Shown: positions 24,052 through 37,900 of the stretch, in pieces
How positions within the stretch are numbered: position 1 is the stretch's first letter
Layout: each line of letters begins with the position of its first letter
Source of the DNA: Hygrophila difformis
Taxonomy: Eukaryota > Streptophyta > Magnoliopsida > Lamiales > Acanthaceae
NCBI GenBank assembly: GCA_030278955.1
Contig: JAOANR010000011.1
Span: 33,360,403 to 33,424,402 of the forward strand
Direction of reading: 5' to 3'
DNA: 64,000 nt
Made by a program: the position numbers and the translations under genes
The notes under the pieces: model-generated
Database searches by the model: none
What the model was told of the DNA's origin: nothing
The model's input: only the letters and a program-made list of their open reading frames with translations

Positions 24052-25193
24052 GGGTCCGGTTAAGGTGCGATCATGGGTGTCACAGCACAACAAGGTATGA
24101 ATCACAACCGTTCATTTTAATCCAAGTGTTGTAAATAGAAAAAGGGTAAAGTTGTCCAAAAAAATGTATAACGGTTTCATTAGTTAGCAAATTAACAAAA
24201 ATACTTCACATCTTAAACGGATTTCTATCATAAAATATGTTATAACTTAAAAATTAACTAAAATAAAAACATAATTACGATACAAATTATAGTCAACAAT
24301 CAGTGCTAAAATCTAAATGGGCTCAGCGACAAGAATTCTTCATTCCAGCGACAAACGTAAATTCCTTTCAGCGAGGCTTTCTCATGTTTTTCAGCGAAAA
24401 GTTCTCATTCTTTTCAGCGACCGGTTCCCATTCTTTTTAGCGATATATCAATATTCTTTTAAGCAAATTACTAGTGTTCTTTTTAAATATTTTTCGCGTT
24501 TTGTATTTCTTATTTTCAGCGATTAAGATTCGTTCTATATATTTTCATCGACTTTTTTAAATATTTATCAGCGAAATCCTATGGTTATATTCAGCGACGT
24601 ATCGATATTCTTTTCAGCGATGTCGTTAATATTTTTCAACGACAAGAATAGTGTCAATTTCTTTTTTAGTCGCATCTAAGATGGCTACTAAGTTTTAAAA
24701 ATATATATATTTTTTTAATTGCCATATATGGGATGGCGATCCCACTATTTATATAATTTATTATTTTTTTAATTAGTCGCCAAATGGCGAATGGCGATTA
24801 GGATAAAATATTATTTAATTGTGATCTTCATTTCAGATGGCGGCTTCATTTTCAGCGATTTCAATTACTCTTTTCAGCGACAAAATAGCTTCTTTTCAGC
24901 GACGTGTATTTCTTCTTTCAGTAATAGTTTGTACATATTGCTATGTCACTGAATAATACATGTTCTGTCGCTGAATTATATATTACTCACTTTTATTAGA
25001 AATCTACTTCGAACTGGGATACAAATTACAAGTATGTATTAGTAGCAAAAAACCCTATCTCATATTCTTTCATTTATTTTTGTGCAAATTTACTATTTTA
25101 ACCATTAAATTAATCTCAACCATCAATTTACAAAATATATCAACGGCGTGGGAGCATCCGCTGTACATAAAGTCTCCGCACCCTAACGAATCT
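24052..25193. mobile_element. MULE deletion derivative, TTCAGCGA family (copy 2)
   Basis: Target duplication GAAAAGTTAT (24042-24051) / GAAAAATTAT (25194-25203), one mismatch in ten. The left end GGGTCCGGTTAAGGTGCG and ~150 bp inside it match the left end of the 12.6-kb MULE; the right end, in reverse, has CGTTAGGGTGCGG. The interior is a phased TTCAGCGA array (24320-24660 and 24840-24990) with no ORF. It has the same orientation as the large element and depends on a transposase from elsewhere. Confidence 0.85.
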
Positions 25194-25489
25194 GAAAAAT
25201 TATTCTATGTACGTAATAAAACATGTTTTCTTTAAAAATAACTTTTAACACTATCAATCCAAACAATTATTTGAATTGTTTTTACTTATGATTCTCCTTC
25301 TCCGCTTCTCATTCTTTTAATGATTTTTTATTTTTTCAAAAGTCAAAACACACATAGGCTTATTACTATATGAATAAGAAGTCGAGATTTACATGTAAAT
25401 TATGTTTTTATTTATTTTGTACTATAAATGAGTAATTTTTTGGAATTAAATAATTTATGAAATGTTCATCAAAACCATACCACACCTCC

Positions 25490-28140
25490 AAAGTTTTTTC
25501 CTATACGGTTCTTATGCTGGGAGCTATATTTCCAGTATGTACTGGGACGCTTCTTAGCCATAGGATCTAAATTTTTGTTAACAATGGCATAGATGGTAGA
25601 AGGATACTTATGTAATTTAATCTATTTTATTTTTAATTTTAAATATATATGATTTGAAGGTTTCTATTTTTTTTTAGCTTTTTTAGTCTGTAATCATGAT
25701 GGCTAGAGGATAGAGGTGAACATGACAGGCTCTTCAAGATAAAACCCCAAGTGCAATCTGAGTATAATTCTAGAATGCCAATTTTAATAAAAGAGAATGA
25801 GTATAGTTTCAAGACAGAATGTCAAGTTTTATAATACAGATGACTAGAATTACAGGTTAAAATAAAATATAATGATTGCAATTCCAATACAAAATGATTG
25901 ATCAACTAATACAGAATGTCAATAAGAACCAAACATATTGCCTAGTAGTTTAAGGAGAAAATACACAGTGCAAGATTTAATAGAACATAATGCCCATAAT
26001 TTCTATACAAAATGGTTATCAAGTAAGACATAATATATATTGCTATCAGGTTTAATAAAACAGAATGTCCATAATTTGAATACAGAATGGTTAATTAAGT
26101 AACACAGAATGTATATTGCACAAAATGTCATGTTTAATAATACAGAATGGGTGAAATGGGAAGACAAAATGGTTGATTACATAAGACAGAATGTGACCAT
26201 TATATTCATAACCATGTATATGGAGGATGACAATTTATCTCATGTAATTATTAATCAATAAAGACAAAATCTCAATATGAACCAAACATGTCGCCTAGCA
26301 ATTCAACACACGAAAAATAGAATGTTGGGTTTAATTAGGGGTGGCAAAAATTACCGAAAACTCGGTATACCGAGCTTATCGTACCGAAAATTATCGAAAA
26401 ATACCAAAATTTAGGTATGCCGAAATTTAGGTATACCGTAATTTAGGTATACCGAAAAAATCGGTACGGTAACGGTATGGGATTTCGGAATTTTCGGTAT
26501 TTCGGTATACCGTTATACTGAAATATTAATTTTAATATTATTTTTAAATTTTTAATATTTTGCCAATCATCAGTCAAGTGTCCAAACTTAAAGGCCCAAG
26601 CCCAATCTTAAGCAGTCCATCCAAACCAACACAGCAATACTCAAATTCGTGCCCTAGTTTGTGCCCCAAAAATCAAAATGCTCCGCCCCTCCCTGTGTTT
26701 TCCATTTGGTGCTACTGCAGCTTGCACTATGACTCAACAAGAAGAAGGCAGAGAGCGGTGAACCCGCTCTACGAGAAAAGGCCAAAGCAGTTTGGCATCG
26801 GAGGTTTTACCAATAGCTATTCACATCCGTCGATTCTCTTCCATCGGAGGAATATTCTCTTCCATCGGAGGAAGAGAATGGTCTACCTGTACATTAAGGA
26901 AGTAGTTTGGTGCTATCACACTCTTCCATAGATTCTCCATTCTTCCAAGTTCCAAATCCGTCGGGCGCCGTTGCTTGTGCATCTCTACTCTTTGCGTTAG
27001 TTAGTTAGTCTCCCTTTATTTTTGCTGCTGCTATTGTTAATTGAAGAAGTTTTCGATGATGTTTGGGTTTTTTCGAATTGTGGATATGTTTGTTCATGTG
27101 CGGCCGATATTCCTTTTTCTCATTCTGTTTGTGGTTACTGTGGATCTGTAATTTTTTTTTTGGGTATGGGAATTGCTTTTTTTTTTTTTTTTCCGGTATG
27201 GTTTGGTATATTGATTTTAACAGTATTTAACGATTTTTGGTAGGCAAAATTTTCGGTATTTTTCGGTAAAAATTAAAAAATTCGGTATGCCATAATTTTC
27301 GGTTTGGTAACGGTATATACAAAGGATACCGAAATTTTCGGTATACCGAAATATCCGGTATCGGTATCGGTATGATTTTTATCCATACCGAAAATTTCGG
27401 TACGGTACGATAACGGTATTGGTATTTCGGTATACCGTATTTTACCACCCTAGGTTTAATAAAACAGAATGCTTAGAATCCCAAAACAGAATTGTTAATA
27501 AAGTAAAACAGAATGTATATTGCCTAGGTTAAGACCGAATGGTTGAGACAGAATATTTGGACCTTTGGAACATCATGTGACCATTATTCATGCATAATGT
27601 TTGGGATTGAGATGGAATGTGTGATTGAGACAAAATATTTGAACTTTGTAACAACATGTAATGACAATTCATAATGTTATATCACAAAGTGCAAATTCAA
27701 TTTAATATAATGGTTGGAACTTAGCCATAGCATGTGTTGTGTTCTAAACATAATGTTTTTATCTTAAATGTAAGAAATTTACAGATCTAGAATTCAAGTT
27801 AAAGCCTAAATCGGAAAGCTTACCAGCAGTGGAGAAAATGTTCCACTCATGGTGGTTGCCTATGAGATAATTGGGGAAATATTTTAAATTCAAATCTCTA
27901 TTATTATTTCAAAAACTCTGCGTATTTAGGATTCTATGCGTAAAAGAGATATAATTGCGTATTGAGAAAGAAAAGAAAAAAAAAACATGATGATGACGGT
28001 CCAATGAATAAGAGTAAGTATTATTACATACTTATTTAATATAATAAGTATAATTACATATTTACCCTCACCCTAAATCTCAACCATAGATTAAAATAAA
28101 ATCCAATGGCAAGGAACGGAAAATCACTTCCAGCATAGAA
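25490..28140. mobile_element. Second MULE-like family (ACAGAATG motif), copy 1, interrupted
   Basis: Terminal regions are inverted: GGTTCTTATGCTGG near 25520 and, in reverse, GGTTTCTATGCTGG near 28148, each followed by GCCAT-GGAT. Between them ACAGAATG recurs many times, mostly 20-23 bp apart or multiples. No transposase is present. A hAT element splits it at 26336-27452. Exact ends and target duplication were not resolved, so the class rests on the resemblance of layout to the first MULE family. Confidence 0.55.
26336..27452. mobile_element. Non-autonomous hAT element nested in the ACAGAATG element
   Basis: Perfect 8-bp duplication GGTTTAAT at 26328-26335 and 27453-27460. Ends are TAGGGGTGGCAAAAATTACC and, in reverse, TAGGGTGGTAAAATACGG. 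Both subterminal zones are packed with CGGTATACCG motifs. The middle (26560-27200) is non-repetitive, GC-richer and leader-like; it may be the 5' part of a lost transposase gene or captured sequence. Confidence 0.9.
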
Positions 28141-28354
28141 ACCTCAAACCAAATTGAGGTTTTTCATCTTTTTTCACGCAAAATAAATAAATAAATAATT
28201 TACGTCCGACCCTGTAAATAGCCACCGGCAGTAATTGGCAAGGAAAAACCACAAGTACGGTTCCCAAACCCTCTTGAAAAAATATTGTGCAAGTTTTCAC
28301 GCTCCTCTACTGCATTGAAAAGCATTTCAATCTACAGAAACCATTCAAGGGAAA

Positions 28355-28483
28355 ATGGAAGATAAGGGAAACGCGGAGCGCAACTGTAATCTGATTCTTG
28401 GATTACACAAGTTGGATGAGGATGCTTTCCATACACACCCTTTGGTTAGTAATACATTAAATTCGCGCAATCTACATGAATAA
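28355..28483 (+). other. Upstream ORF in the presumed leader of the DUF630/632 gene
   Basis: ATG at 28355 opens 42 codons (MEDKGNAERNCNLILGLHKL...) ending at TAA 28481-28483. It lies 446 bp before the main start. It could be a translated upstream ORF, or the first coding exon of an alternative transcript, since a possible donor (TTTG-GTTAGT) lies at its centre. Confidence 0.4.
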
Positions 28484-28928
28484 TCTGAACGAAAGAATGG
28501 CAATTTGCATTTAAGAGTTTTTTCTGTAATTAAATTTCTGAGAATTTGAATATAATTACCAAAGAAATGATTTTTGGTATCCGCAATTCCCCTTATGGAC
28601 GTAGGCGAATTTAATTTGTCATCCCTATGTACCTTTTTGAGCCAAATTGAGGTTTTGTTGTAATCCTTCGCGCATTTCTGCCATCTCCCCTTGGGTGATA
28701 AATCAAATAAATGTGATTTTTGTATGTTCTTTGTGTATGTACATAGGATTTTGGTCTGCTTGTCGACTGTTTTCTTTCAATTCACCAAGTACTTTGGCGC
28801 ATCAGTCCGTATTATATATATTAGATATATTTTGGGGTTAATTGCTAAGTGATTTTGAGGCAGTAGGGGTGGAACACGGATTGGGTGGAACATTGAGGGT
28901 CTTTTAGGTTCTTAGCCATTTCGTAGTT

Positions 28929-31900
28929 ATGTTGGGTTGTGGAGGGTCAAAGATTGATTCAGAAGCAGTGAAATTGTGCAGGCAACGCAAAAAATATGTT
29001 AAGGCTGCCTGGGATTCTTGGTTTTCCTATGCATCTACATATTTGGCATACTTCCAATCCCTACACAGTTTTGGGTGTCAACTGAAAATATTTATGGACA
29101 AAGCCATTGAAATTTCTTTTATTTCAGTTTCTGAAGCAGGTGCTGATGATCATATCATGGAGGAGTGCTCTGCATCTGGACATTCTATCTCAAAGTCTAA
29201 TATAAATGAAGAAAATGATGCTGCAAATACTGAAAATGATTTTCGGTCTATTGTTTCTCTCGATGAAGATTCAATATTGTCAGAGCCTCAGTCAGAGAAA
29301 ATGATTGGACAAGCTCAGCCATTGCAGAATTTTCCGCTCCCTATTTACAGGAATGGGACTTCTACTAGATATTCTATACAGAGCATGCACAACAGTGTTG
29401 GTTTAACTAATTATGCAACCAGGAGTTCCGTGGATTATTATGTGATGAATCCTCCAACAAATACTGTTTGGGATTATCTAACACATTTTAGTTGTCATGA
29501 TGGTGCAACTTGCGAGAATGATGATCCTATTTCAAATTTTTATGTTCCCGAAATACATGGAACTAGTTATGGTGGCAATAAGATGCAGTTAGGAGAGGTT
29601 ACAGGGAGGTATAGGGAGGAAATACTGGATCTTCAAGATGAATGTGGCGATCCATTTATGGAGGATATAATGGGTGATGAAAATGTAGAGTTGAATGAAG
29701 ATATTGAAGGATGTCTTTCTGAGCCGAATTCTTTAAATAAAGGAAAGAATGCATATACTGGTCAGACTGAAGTGATGAGCCCTGCTGATGGACTTCATAA
29801 TGTGAAGCAAGGAGGAATGGGGGATCATGTGAAATCCGCCCAAAAGATGGAGAAATCAGGAAATCATGTAGCACATGACTTAACTCCTGAAGCTAATGAA
29901 AATGTTGTAGAGTCCACGTTGCCAACATCTACATATAGCTCATGGGATCTGCATGAAGTACTCAATGAAATGAATGATGCATTTGCTGACATCATTGGGC
30001 ATGGGGAAGATGTCTCAAAAATGTTCGGACCCTATCAACCTGGCATTGCCTTAACCACAGGTATTTGTTTTTTGATGTTGCCATTACCATTCTGCGTTCT
30101 CTCTACATCCCTCTAAAGCATTTGCTTACATTGTGAACTGGATGGTAATTATAATTGTTTTAAACTGTGTTGTGAATCCAATGCAGTTACTTTGGAGAGT
30201 TATTTAATTGCCTGTTCCTTTCTTGTGCATATTTACAACATGAAGTGAATTAATGGGTCTATAAGATTTGGTTTAGATTTGTAGTTGCAGAAGGATGATA
30301 AGATATTTTAACTCTGACCATCATCGAGATCTATTATGTACGCATGAGCTTGTAAGATGCCAATGATTTCGGTACTTATAAAGAAAACTGCATGACGTGG
30401 ATGATGGAACTTCATATCCTCTTTTACGTCAATAAATTGTTTTTGTACTTCTAAAATAACAATCTTTGGAAAAGATGAAGTGATTGATATACAGTCTATA
30501 AATTACTCCTTAGAAAATTTCTTGAAGCTGAATAGTCTTCAACCTCTCGGGCAAGTGACCCAAAACTACTCCTAAAAAGTAGGGCTGCAGTGTGTGACCT
30601 GACCCTAAATTAATACAACAAACCATGCTGACAATCCAATTGTAATACTCTGGACAATGGCTTAAAAGGAGTGAAACAAGCTACTCATAACAACAATATT
30701 TCTTTTTCTTTTTTTTTTTCTTTCTTGGTAGCCATTCTATAAGAACTTCTAGGTTAAATGTGCTTGCCTTGGAATAGTTCTATAGATTTAGGATGAGTGA
30801 CCTCCTGGTAGAGTGATAGGAACAGAAACAATCAAACGGAAACAAGCCGTTTCCCAAAGCCTCCAGGCTTCCAATTCAATAATAATAATCTCCCATTACA
30901 ATTAAACCTTAATCACCCTTTAAATACTATTAATGAATCAACCCTAAAATAGCCAAGCCCAATAAGAAATAACATAACCCTAATAATTTATGATCCAAAA
31001 TAATTAAATAACAAAAGGTATGCTCTATAACAATTCCATCCCCCTTCGAAACGGCCTTGTCCTCAAGGTCGAAGTCCTTGAAGTGTTCCGCTCCTAGACA
31101 TAGAATAGAATGGTAGAGTCCCGTCCTTGACTGATGCCCCTCTGTCAACTCCTCGTTGCCAGTAGGCTCATAATACTTGTGTTGTTGGAGGTCTAGGGCC
31201 TCATCTTCTTCTGCTACCATAGCCCACAACTGCTTAAGGGGACATTCATGCCTCGGAATGTAATGTTTTTTACATCGGAAACATAGCCCTTTCGCTCAAA
31301 AATCTGCTTTGTCCTGAGGTGACAGACAAGTGAAACGAGAGCGAGCTGTAGACTATCCAGATGCTTCCGACCGTGTGGGTGTTGGGGGTGGTAGGTCTGT
31401 GGCATAGGGAAAGGGCCCATGGAAACCCCTTGGCTGCTGCCCCCCGCTGCACCAACTATGGTGGAATTTAGCCGAGAAAACATGCTTGACCATGGTACAG
31501 AAGTGTTGACATTCTGATATGGACAACCACTTCCAAATTATCATCTACGTGACTATGTCCCTAGACAATTCCATAGCTGTCTCCAAATCTGTGGGCCTAA
31601 GGAGGCGAAGCGAACTTCGAATAGGGTCCTTCAAACCCTTCATAAATGTCCGAGGTAGTGTTCATTAGACAAACCTGGCACTTGGCTCGCCAACTGGACA
31701 AAAAGATTGACATAATCGTCCATTGAACCTGACTGTTTGATGTGATGTTCAAAGGGGTTTCCCTTGAAACGCGTATCAAATCTCGCCACCAATGCCTGCG
31801 AGAACCTATCCCATGGAATTCCCGGCTTCTGCGAGTGATACCATGTTACCCTGTATAACGCTGCATCCTCCATAGCCACCACGACTAAAACCACTTTCTG

Positions 31901-34900
31901 TGCCGCCGCAGTCTCGTGAATTTCAAACTGTTGATTCGCGCGCGCTAGCCAATCGGATCCGTCGCATTAAACGTCGGCAACTGAAAAGCGAATGGTTTCC
32001 CACGCGGTGCTGTGACATGCAGTGCTGGTTCCTTCCTGATTTTGATGAAGCATTGTCATCCCGGTGATTAGAAGTTAGTTGTCGAATGGCTCGTGACATC
32101 TCGGCTAGGGTTGCCGTGGTTTCAGTGAGTTGCGCATTCGCGGCCACCAGTTGTCCTTTCATCTCTGCCTGATCCGATTCCAAACGATCCAATCTTTTCG
32201 TGGTTGAACGCATCATGATACGGTATAGGGAATCCGGCAGGTCGGACCAATTGATAGGAACAGAAACAATCAAACGGAAACAAGCCGTTTGCCCAAAGTC
32301 TCCAGGCTTCCAATTCAATAATAATAATAATTTCCCATTACGATTAAACCCTAATCACCCTTTAAATACTATTAATGAATCAATCCTAAAATAGCCTAAG
32401 CCCAATAAGAAATAACATAACCCTAATAATTTATGATCCAAAAAACATTAAATAACAAAATGGTCTCCTCTCTAACATAGAGAGTATGTGAGTGAGCCCA
32501 AACGGCACTAGAAAGAGCTCATGTTGGCTTGTGGGTTAGCCTTCCATACCGAGCCGAGAACATTTTAGAGTAACACTCTGTCTTTCCGCTCGCTGGAAAT
32601 GGGGGTGCTACAGATGTATTAGAGTTACAACACGACTACATGATGTGGTGTCCAGGCGCCTAGTGAAATGATCTACGGAATCTGGATAGAATGAGATGTC
32701 CACAGGATGTGTATGCCAATCGCAATGAGGACGTTGCAACCTTCAAGGGAAGGAATGTAATTCCCCGGAGAATGCTACCATACCAATAATGTACCTTTCT
32801 TTCTTGGTAGCCTATAAAAACTCCAAAATTAAGTGCTTGCTTTGGTGTAGTTCTAGGATGGGTGATCTCTTAGAAGTCTCACAGGGTGTGCGTGTGTGCG
32901 TGAGTGAGGCTAAAACACTAGAAAAAGCTCATGCTGATTGATGGGATATTGGGATTAACCTTCACTACCGAGTCGACAACATTTAGAAAAATATATTGTT
33001 TTATTGCTGCGCTGAAAATTGGGGGTGTTACATTAACCCAAGTACCCAATTCCTGTTAATCTTGTCTTTCACTATTGACCACCCTTACAACTTACAAGTG
33101 AGCAGCTAACATTGATCCATGTCTTGACCCGGACCCTACTCAATCATATTGCTAACCATACTACTAAAATTGTAATCTTATTTCTAAATATTTCTGCTAT
33201 AATTTAGTGAATAATATTTCTATACTCTTATGTTGTCTTAAAGGTTAACATAGGTTACGTATGAGGATGCAAGTTGTTTGAAAATAACTGCTGTTATGGC
33301 AAAATGGATGGAAGAAAATAAGTGCATGGTGTGGCATATTTCTTTTAAAAATAATTGACATAATGAAATCTGAAAGAGAACCAGTTATCAGCTATACAAA
33401 AGCTATTTGCCTATTGATAAATGTGACCAACATACATTTTACTCACTCTGTTTTATCTTTAAGAAACCAAGAGAAATAGTAGAGAATATATGATTCAAGG
33501 AGGTGATACCTACTTTTCTAATGAATGTTCTGATTCTCTACCCTGAATCAGGACCAGAATTTCTCTCAAATTAGTGTTGTTTAGTAGGAGATGAGAGTAT
33601 GTGTTGGAGACCTGCTGTTTTTTTCATTAACTGCTAGACCTGATTGAATGTGCTGATAAAGCCAGAAACGTATAAAGAATGAGTTCAACAGTTCAAATAT
33701 GGTTGTATTTGAATTTGAAATCCAGCAATATGCATGACTTTGAGTTTATTCTATAGCAATATATTTCTGTGGTTTACATAATCTTGGAGGTTTATGTCCT
33801 TTAGGGTCATCTCTCTGCAATAAATTCTATGCGGTCTCATCTAGAGCAACATCTACATTAAGATGTGGGATGTTAAGACAATCAGCTCATAGGATACCCG
33901 CGACAATTGAGAGCTTTGGTGGCCAGAATGATCAAAATGAAACAGACTTGATGACGTACAGTCTGTCGTTGACTCTGGAGAAATTGTTCATTTGGGAAGA
34001 TAAGCTTCACAAGGAGGTTAAGGTAAATATCTTCTTATTATTCTTCTTCTTTGGTTTGCTCGTTTAACTTAATTTCCCTTATTGCTTGTTATTATGTAAT
34101 TATATGTAGTTTCTTTTCTGGCCCATGGCTATATCTCTAATTTAGTAGCTTTAAAAGTGTGTGCATATAAAGAATAAAGATAGACTTGAACTTAGTTCAA
34201 TTTAGAATATCTCTTGTAGTTAGTAATAGTTGAAGCCAAGTTATTAGCATCTTATTAAGACTTTGATATATAAGAACAGGACAGGCTTGATCAATGTATT
34301 TGATTAGTTATGGACAAAACCAGAGTTTCGCTCTCTGTTTAGATAAAAAAAGGAACAATATAAGTTTTGACGTTACCCTACATGACACCTCTAGGCTCTA
34401 ACATGATCTTCACTTTCCATCAATGATCTAAAAAAAAGGGACATTCATGTTCTTGAATGTATTTCATCTAAGTAATGTGAGCTGATAGCCGTGGGCACAC
34501 GATCTTCACTTTCCCTCTCTGATCATAAAAAAAGAAGTTATGTCCTTCTGTAAACATCTCTATCTAAGCTTCTGTATTTCAACTTGCTGAACAGTAAACA
34601 AAAAATATTAGGTTTCAACTCAAAACCAATTGATAATGAGTGGGGTTGCTCATCTCCCATAAAACTAGTGGAAATCCCACTCAACATTCGATGTAGGACA
34701 CTCAACACACTCTCCTCTATATGATACTCATATAAAAACAAATCTCATATTCTGGATTGATACGATACCCATCATGGGCACTCGTGGGTCCAATATCATG
34801 TTAAACGAGGGATATAGATTCTAAATCAAAACCAACCAATTGGCAGTAAGTAAAGTAGTTACTGCCGCATATAAGCAAGAGGAATCTCATGAGTGAATAA

Positions 34901-37900
34901 TAATGTTTTCAAGAAAATGATCCCCAGTAATATTCTATTAATTTAATAATTTAATAATGAAGCTACATTGGGGAGTCCTAAATAATGAATATGGATCCTA
35001 TTGGTTGAGCCATCACTTTTTACAGCGGAAAAATCAAATATATGGTGATATTCAAGGTTGGACGTGGTTCAAAACCTCGGCATTACCGGACCGCCACACT
35101 ACTGGGCTATGGCACACAATTCGGCCATATGGCAACCATCTAATATTAATTTATAAAATATACAGTATTATATAATACAACATTCTAATTATAAATCAAT
35201 AATTCTATTAAAATTCAACTAATTCTTCAAATAAAAACACCATTTGGGGATGAGGACTTAGCCCAAGTGGTTAAGTCCCTAGGCTTCCAACGGAAGGTTG
35301 GAGGCTCGATCCCCACCGGCCCCCTATCCCTCCCTTTTATTCCCTTTGTAATTTGTGTGGCATGGGCTCCCACCATCCTTTTCCAGGCCCCTTTTATTCC
35401 CTTTGTAATTTGTGTGGCATGGGCTCCCACCATCCCTTTCCAGGCCTTCAATGGCTCATCCAAAAATAAAAATAAAAACACCATTTCCAATCAAATGCCA
35501 TCATAATCAAATAGTTCACATGAAAAACACAATAGTTTCAAAACAGAATCAATGTTTCAAAAACAGCCTTAAACACCATCAAATCAATTCATCAACTTTC
35601 AAACTCATTAAACTCATCCGCCATGGCATCATCATCATCATCATCCACAGGAATTTCATCATTTTTGTCGTCATATCCTTCCTCATATCCATCATCTTTA
35701 TTATAACCCTTCGGTGATGGCGAGAATACGTAATAGGGGAACCTGAGGTTTCACCACTAACACCTCTATTGCGAAGATTGGGACGAGCAAGAGTTGATGA
35801 AGCACCAATTGCATTATCAATATGTTGCCATTCAAGATCACCAGATGAACCAAATCTTCAGACTCGTGAACCTACTCATCATCCCATTGAAACTCTTTTA
35901 GAATCAAAGGATTGAAATTATTTCCTTCTTCTCACCTTCTTTGGAACCTATTCGCAATCTTTTGATAGTACTGAAATTGCACCAAATCATTTAACCTTTT
36001 ATGCTCGACCCGTTTCTCTTTTTTGTATGAACCTAAAAATATAAAATAATATTCATATAAGAATTTTTAAGCAGAGTATTAATATATATTACCAAACTAA
36101 GCTCCTTACAAATTTAAAAGTCATCTAGTTCACAACCAGATGAGAAGCAACAAATACTAATTGTACACACAACTAATGGAAGCTCTTTATTATCACCACT
36201 ATATGCATGCCACTAATCAACTAAAAAATATTAAGAAATAAAGATGATTTTAATTAGTAATTTCAAATTAAAATTCATAGTAATTAGGAAATGAAAAAAA
36301 AGGATTACAATTCCCTTTTTCTTGTTGATGTTTAATAGCCTCGTGCCCACCAAAGCTTCCTCACACGTGATCATAATCATTTGCTTGCTCACTGATCTTG
36401 TCTAGTATTGCTTCATCTGTTATTGTTTTTTCAAGCCCTTGATTGAATATCTGTCGTTGCTTATGAGCGAATGAAGGATCACTTCTTTTCAAGTCAAATT
36501 TATGGGGATTTAAAGTCAGCACCGCCCCGTTCACTTCTATTTGATCAGTCCATCATCCTCTATGATTTCTATTAACTTTTCCAGCAATCGAGTTTTGCTT
36601 TCAAAAGGCTCCGTTATGTTTTTCTTTGCTACAAGGTAAAAGCATAGTTGAGGAAAGCAAGGAAAGCTCTGCCATGGCTTGCCTTCCATCACCAGTGATT
36701 ATCCTCAAAACAAGGAGGGGAAGTGAGGGTTGCAAGCAATCTTGAACAATATCCCAAAACTTTATGGAAAGCAGTCTGCACTATGCATCTCTCTCCTACC
36801 CTTGTTCGTTCTTGACAATTTATTGGAGCTCCATTCATTTCTTAGAAATAACTGTCTCAAGTCCTCTATATGCTTGTGCATACTTGCATTGTGAGGAATG
36901 CAGTGGCAAAACGAGTAGCACCAGGTCTCACTGAATTTCTGCCACCTGTTTTCGCTCTCATTGCACTTAGATCTTTCCATAGTGATGTTCCGAGTTGGCT
37001 GTGAAGGACGGGATAAGGATTACAAGTTGTTGTACAAACTCTACTAGACACGCCAAAATAATGGTCCAATCATTCTAAAAATAAATACAATCAGCAATAA
37101 CTTCGAAAATAACTCCAAATTAATAATAACTACCCTGAATAAATTATAACAAATTTGGCCGTGAAGGGCGTGATAAGATTACAATACACAAAGCTATAAG
37201 AAGGATGTGATCCACTCAATGTGAATGTCACGTCTATTAGGTTTCATTTGAGAAAAGTAAATGGGATTTGAATCTGAAATTTGGAGTCAAGTGAATGTGA
37301 ATTTGAATCATCAAGTTATAAGTTTAAAACAAATAAAATTGCTAACTCAATTTGTTTTAACTTTCGAAAACAAATATATATACTCCTCAATCAATTAAGT
37401 CATTACATTTTCGTTATTAAACAACTTAAGAAAAATAAGTACTTAATCTATTAGATTAATTGATTATGGGTGTTCTCAGACATATGGTAAGAGCCACACC
37501 CACAATTAGTGAGTTTTTTGGTACTTTGTTTATTCCACTTGATAAGTTGCTGCTGCTCTTCAGGAACCCCTTATGGTTGCAATTGTTGCACAAGCTTCAT
37601 TTGACATTAGCATTAATTAGGACTTGGGAGGATTCTGGATTCTTTGAAGAGTATTTATGCTTTGTGTATTGTTAGCTCCGACTTTTCTTGATTACTTTGC
37701 TCTTTTTCAATAATATCACTTAATTACTCATGTTTCTGAAATTCAGGATGAAGAAAAACGTAGGCTACACATTGACAATGAGTGGAAAAATCTCAAAAGG
37801 CTCTGTGATGGAGGTGCAAGGTCTTCCAAGATCAACGCCAGTCGCTTATCCCTGGAAAGACAGACTGTAAGAATGGCCATTGCGTTCTCTGTGCTTGAAG

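Larger units (their letters stand above)
30641..33032 (+). mobile_element. TRIM-like element in intron 1 (interrupted)
   Basis: Two similar terminal repeats, each starting TGTAAT and ending GGGGGTG(C/T)TACA: the left is 30641-32612 minus the inserted retrotransposon, about 300 bp; the right is 32756-33032, 277 bp. Only 143 bp lie between them, with a purine tract (CAAGGGAAGGAA) just before the right repeat. Without the insertion the element would be about 0.7 kb with no coding capacity, as in terminal-repeat retrotransposons in miniature. No clear target duplication is seen. Confidence 0.6.

Noticed and set aside
35255..35330. A functional tRNA gene
   Set aside because: Boxes A and B are present but no cloverleaf with a proper acceptor stem fits; the A-rich tail and 17-bp duplication show a SINE.
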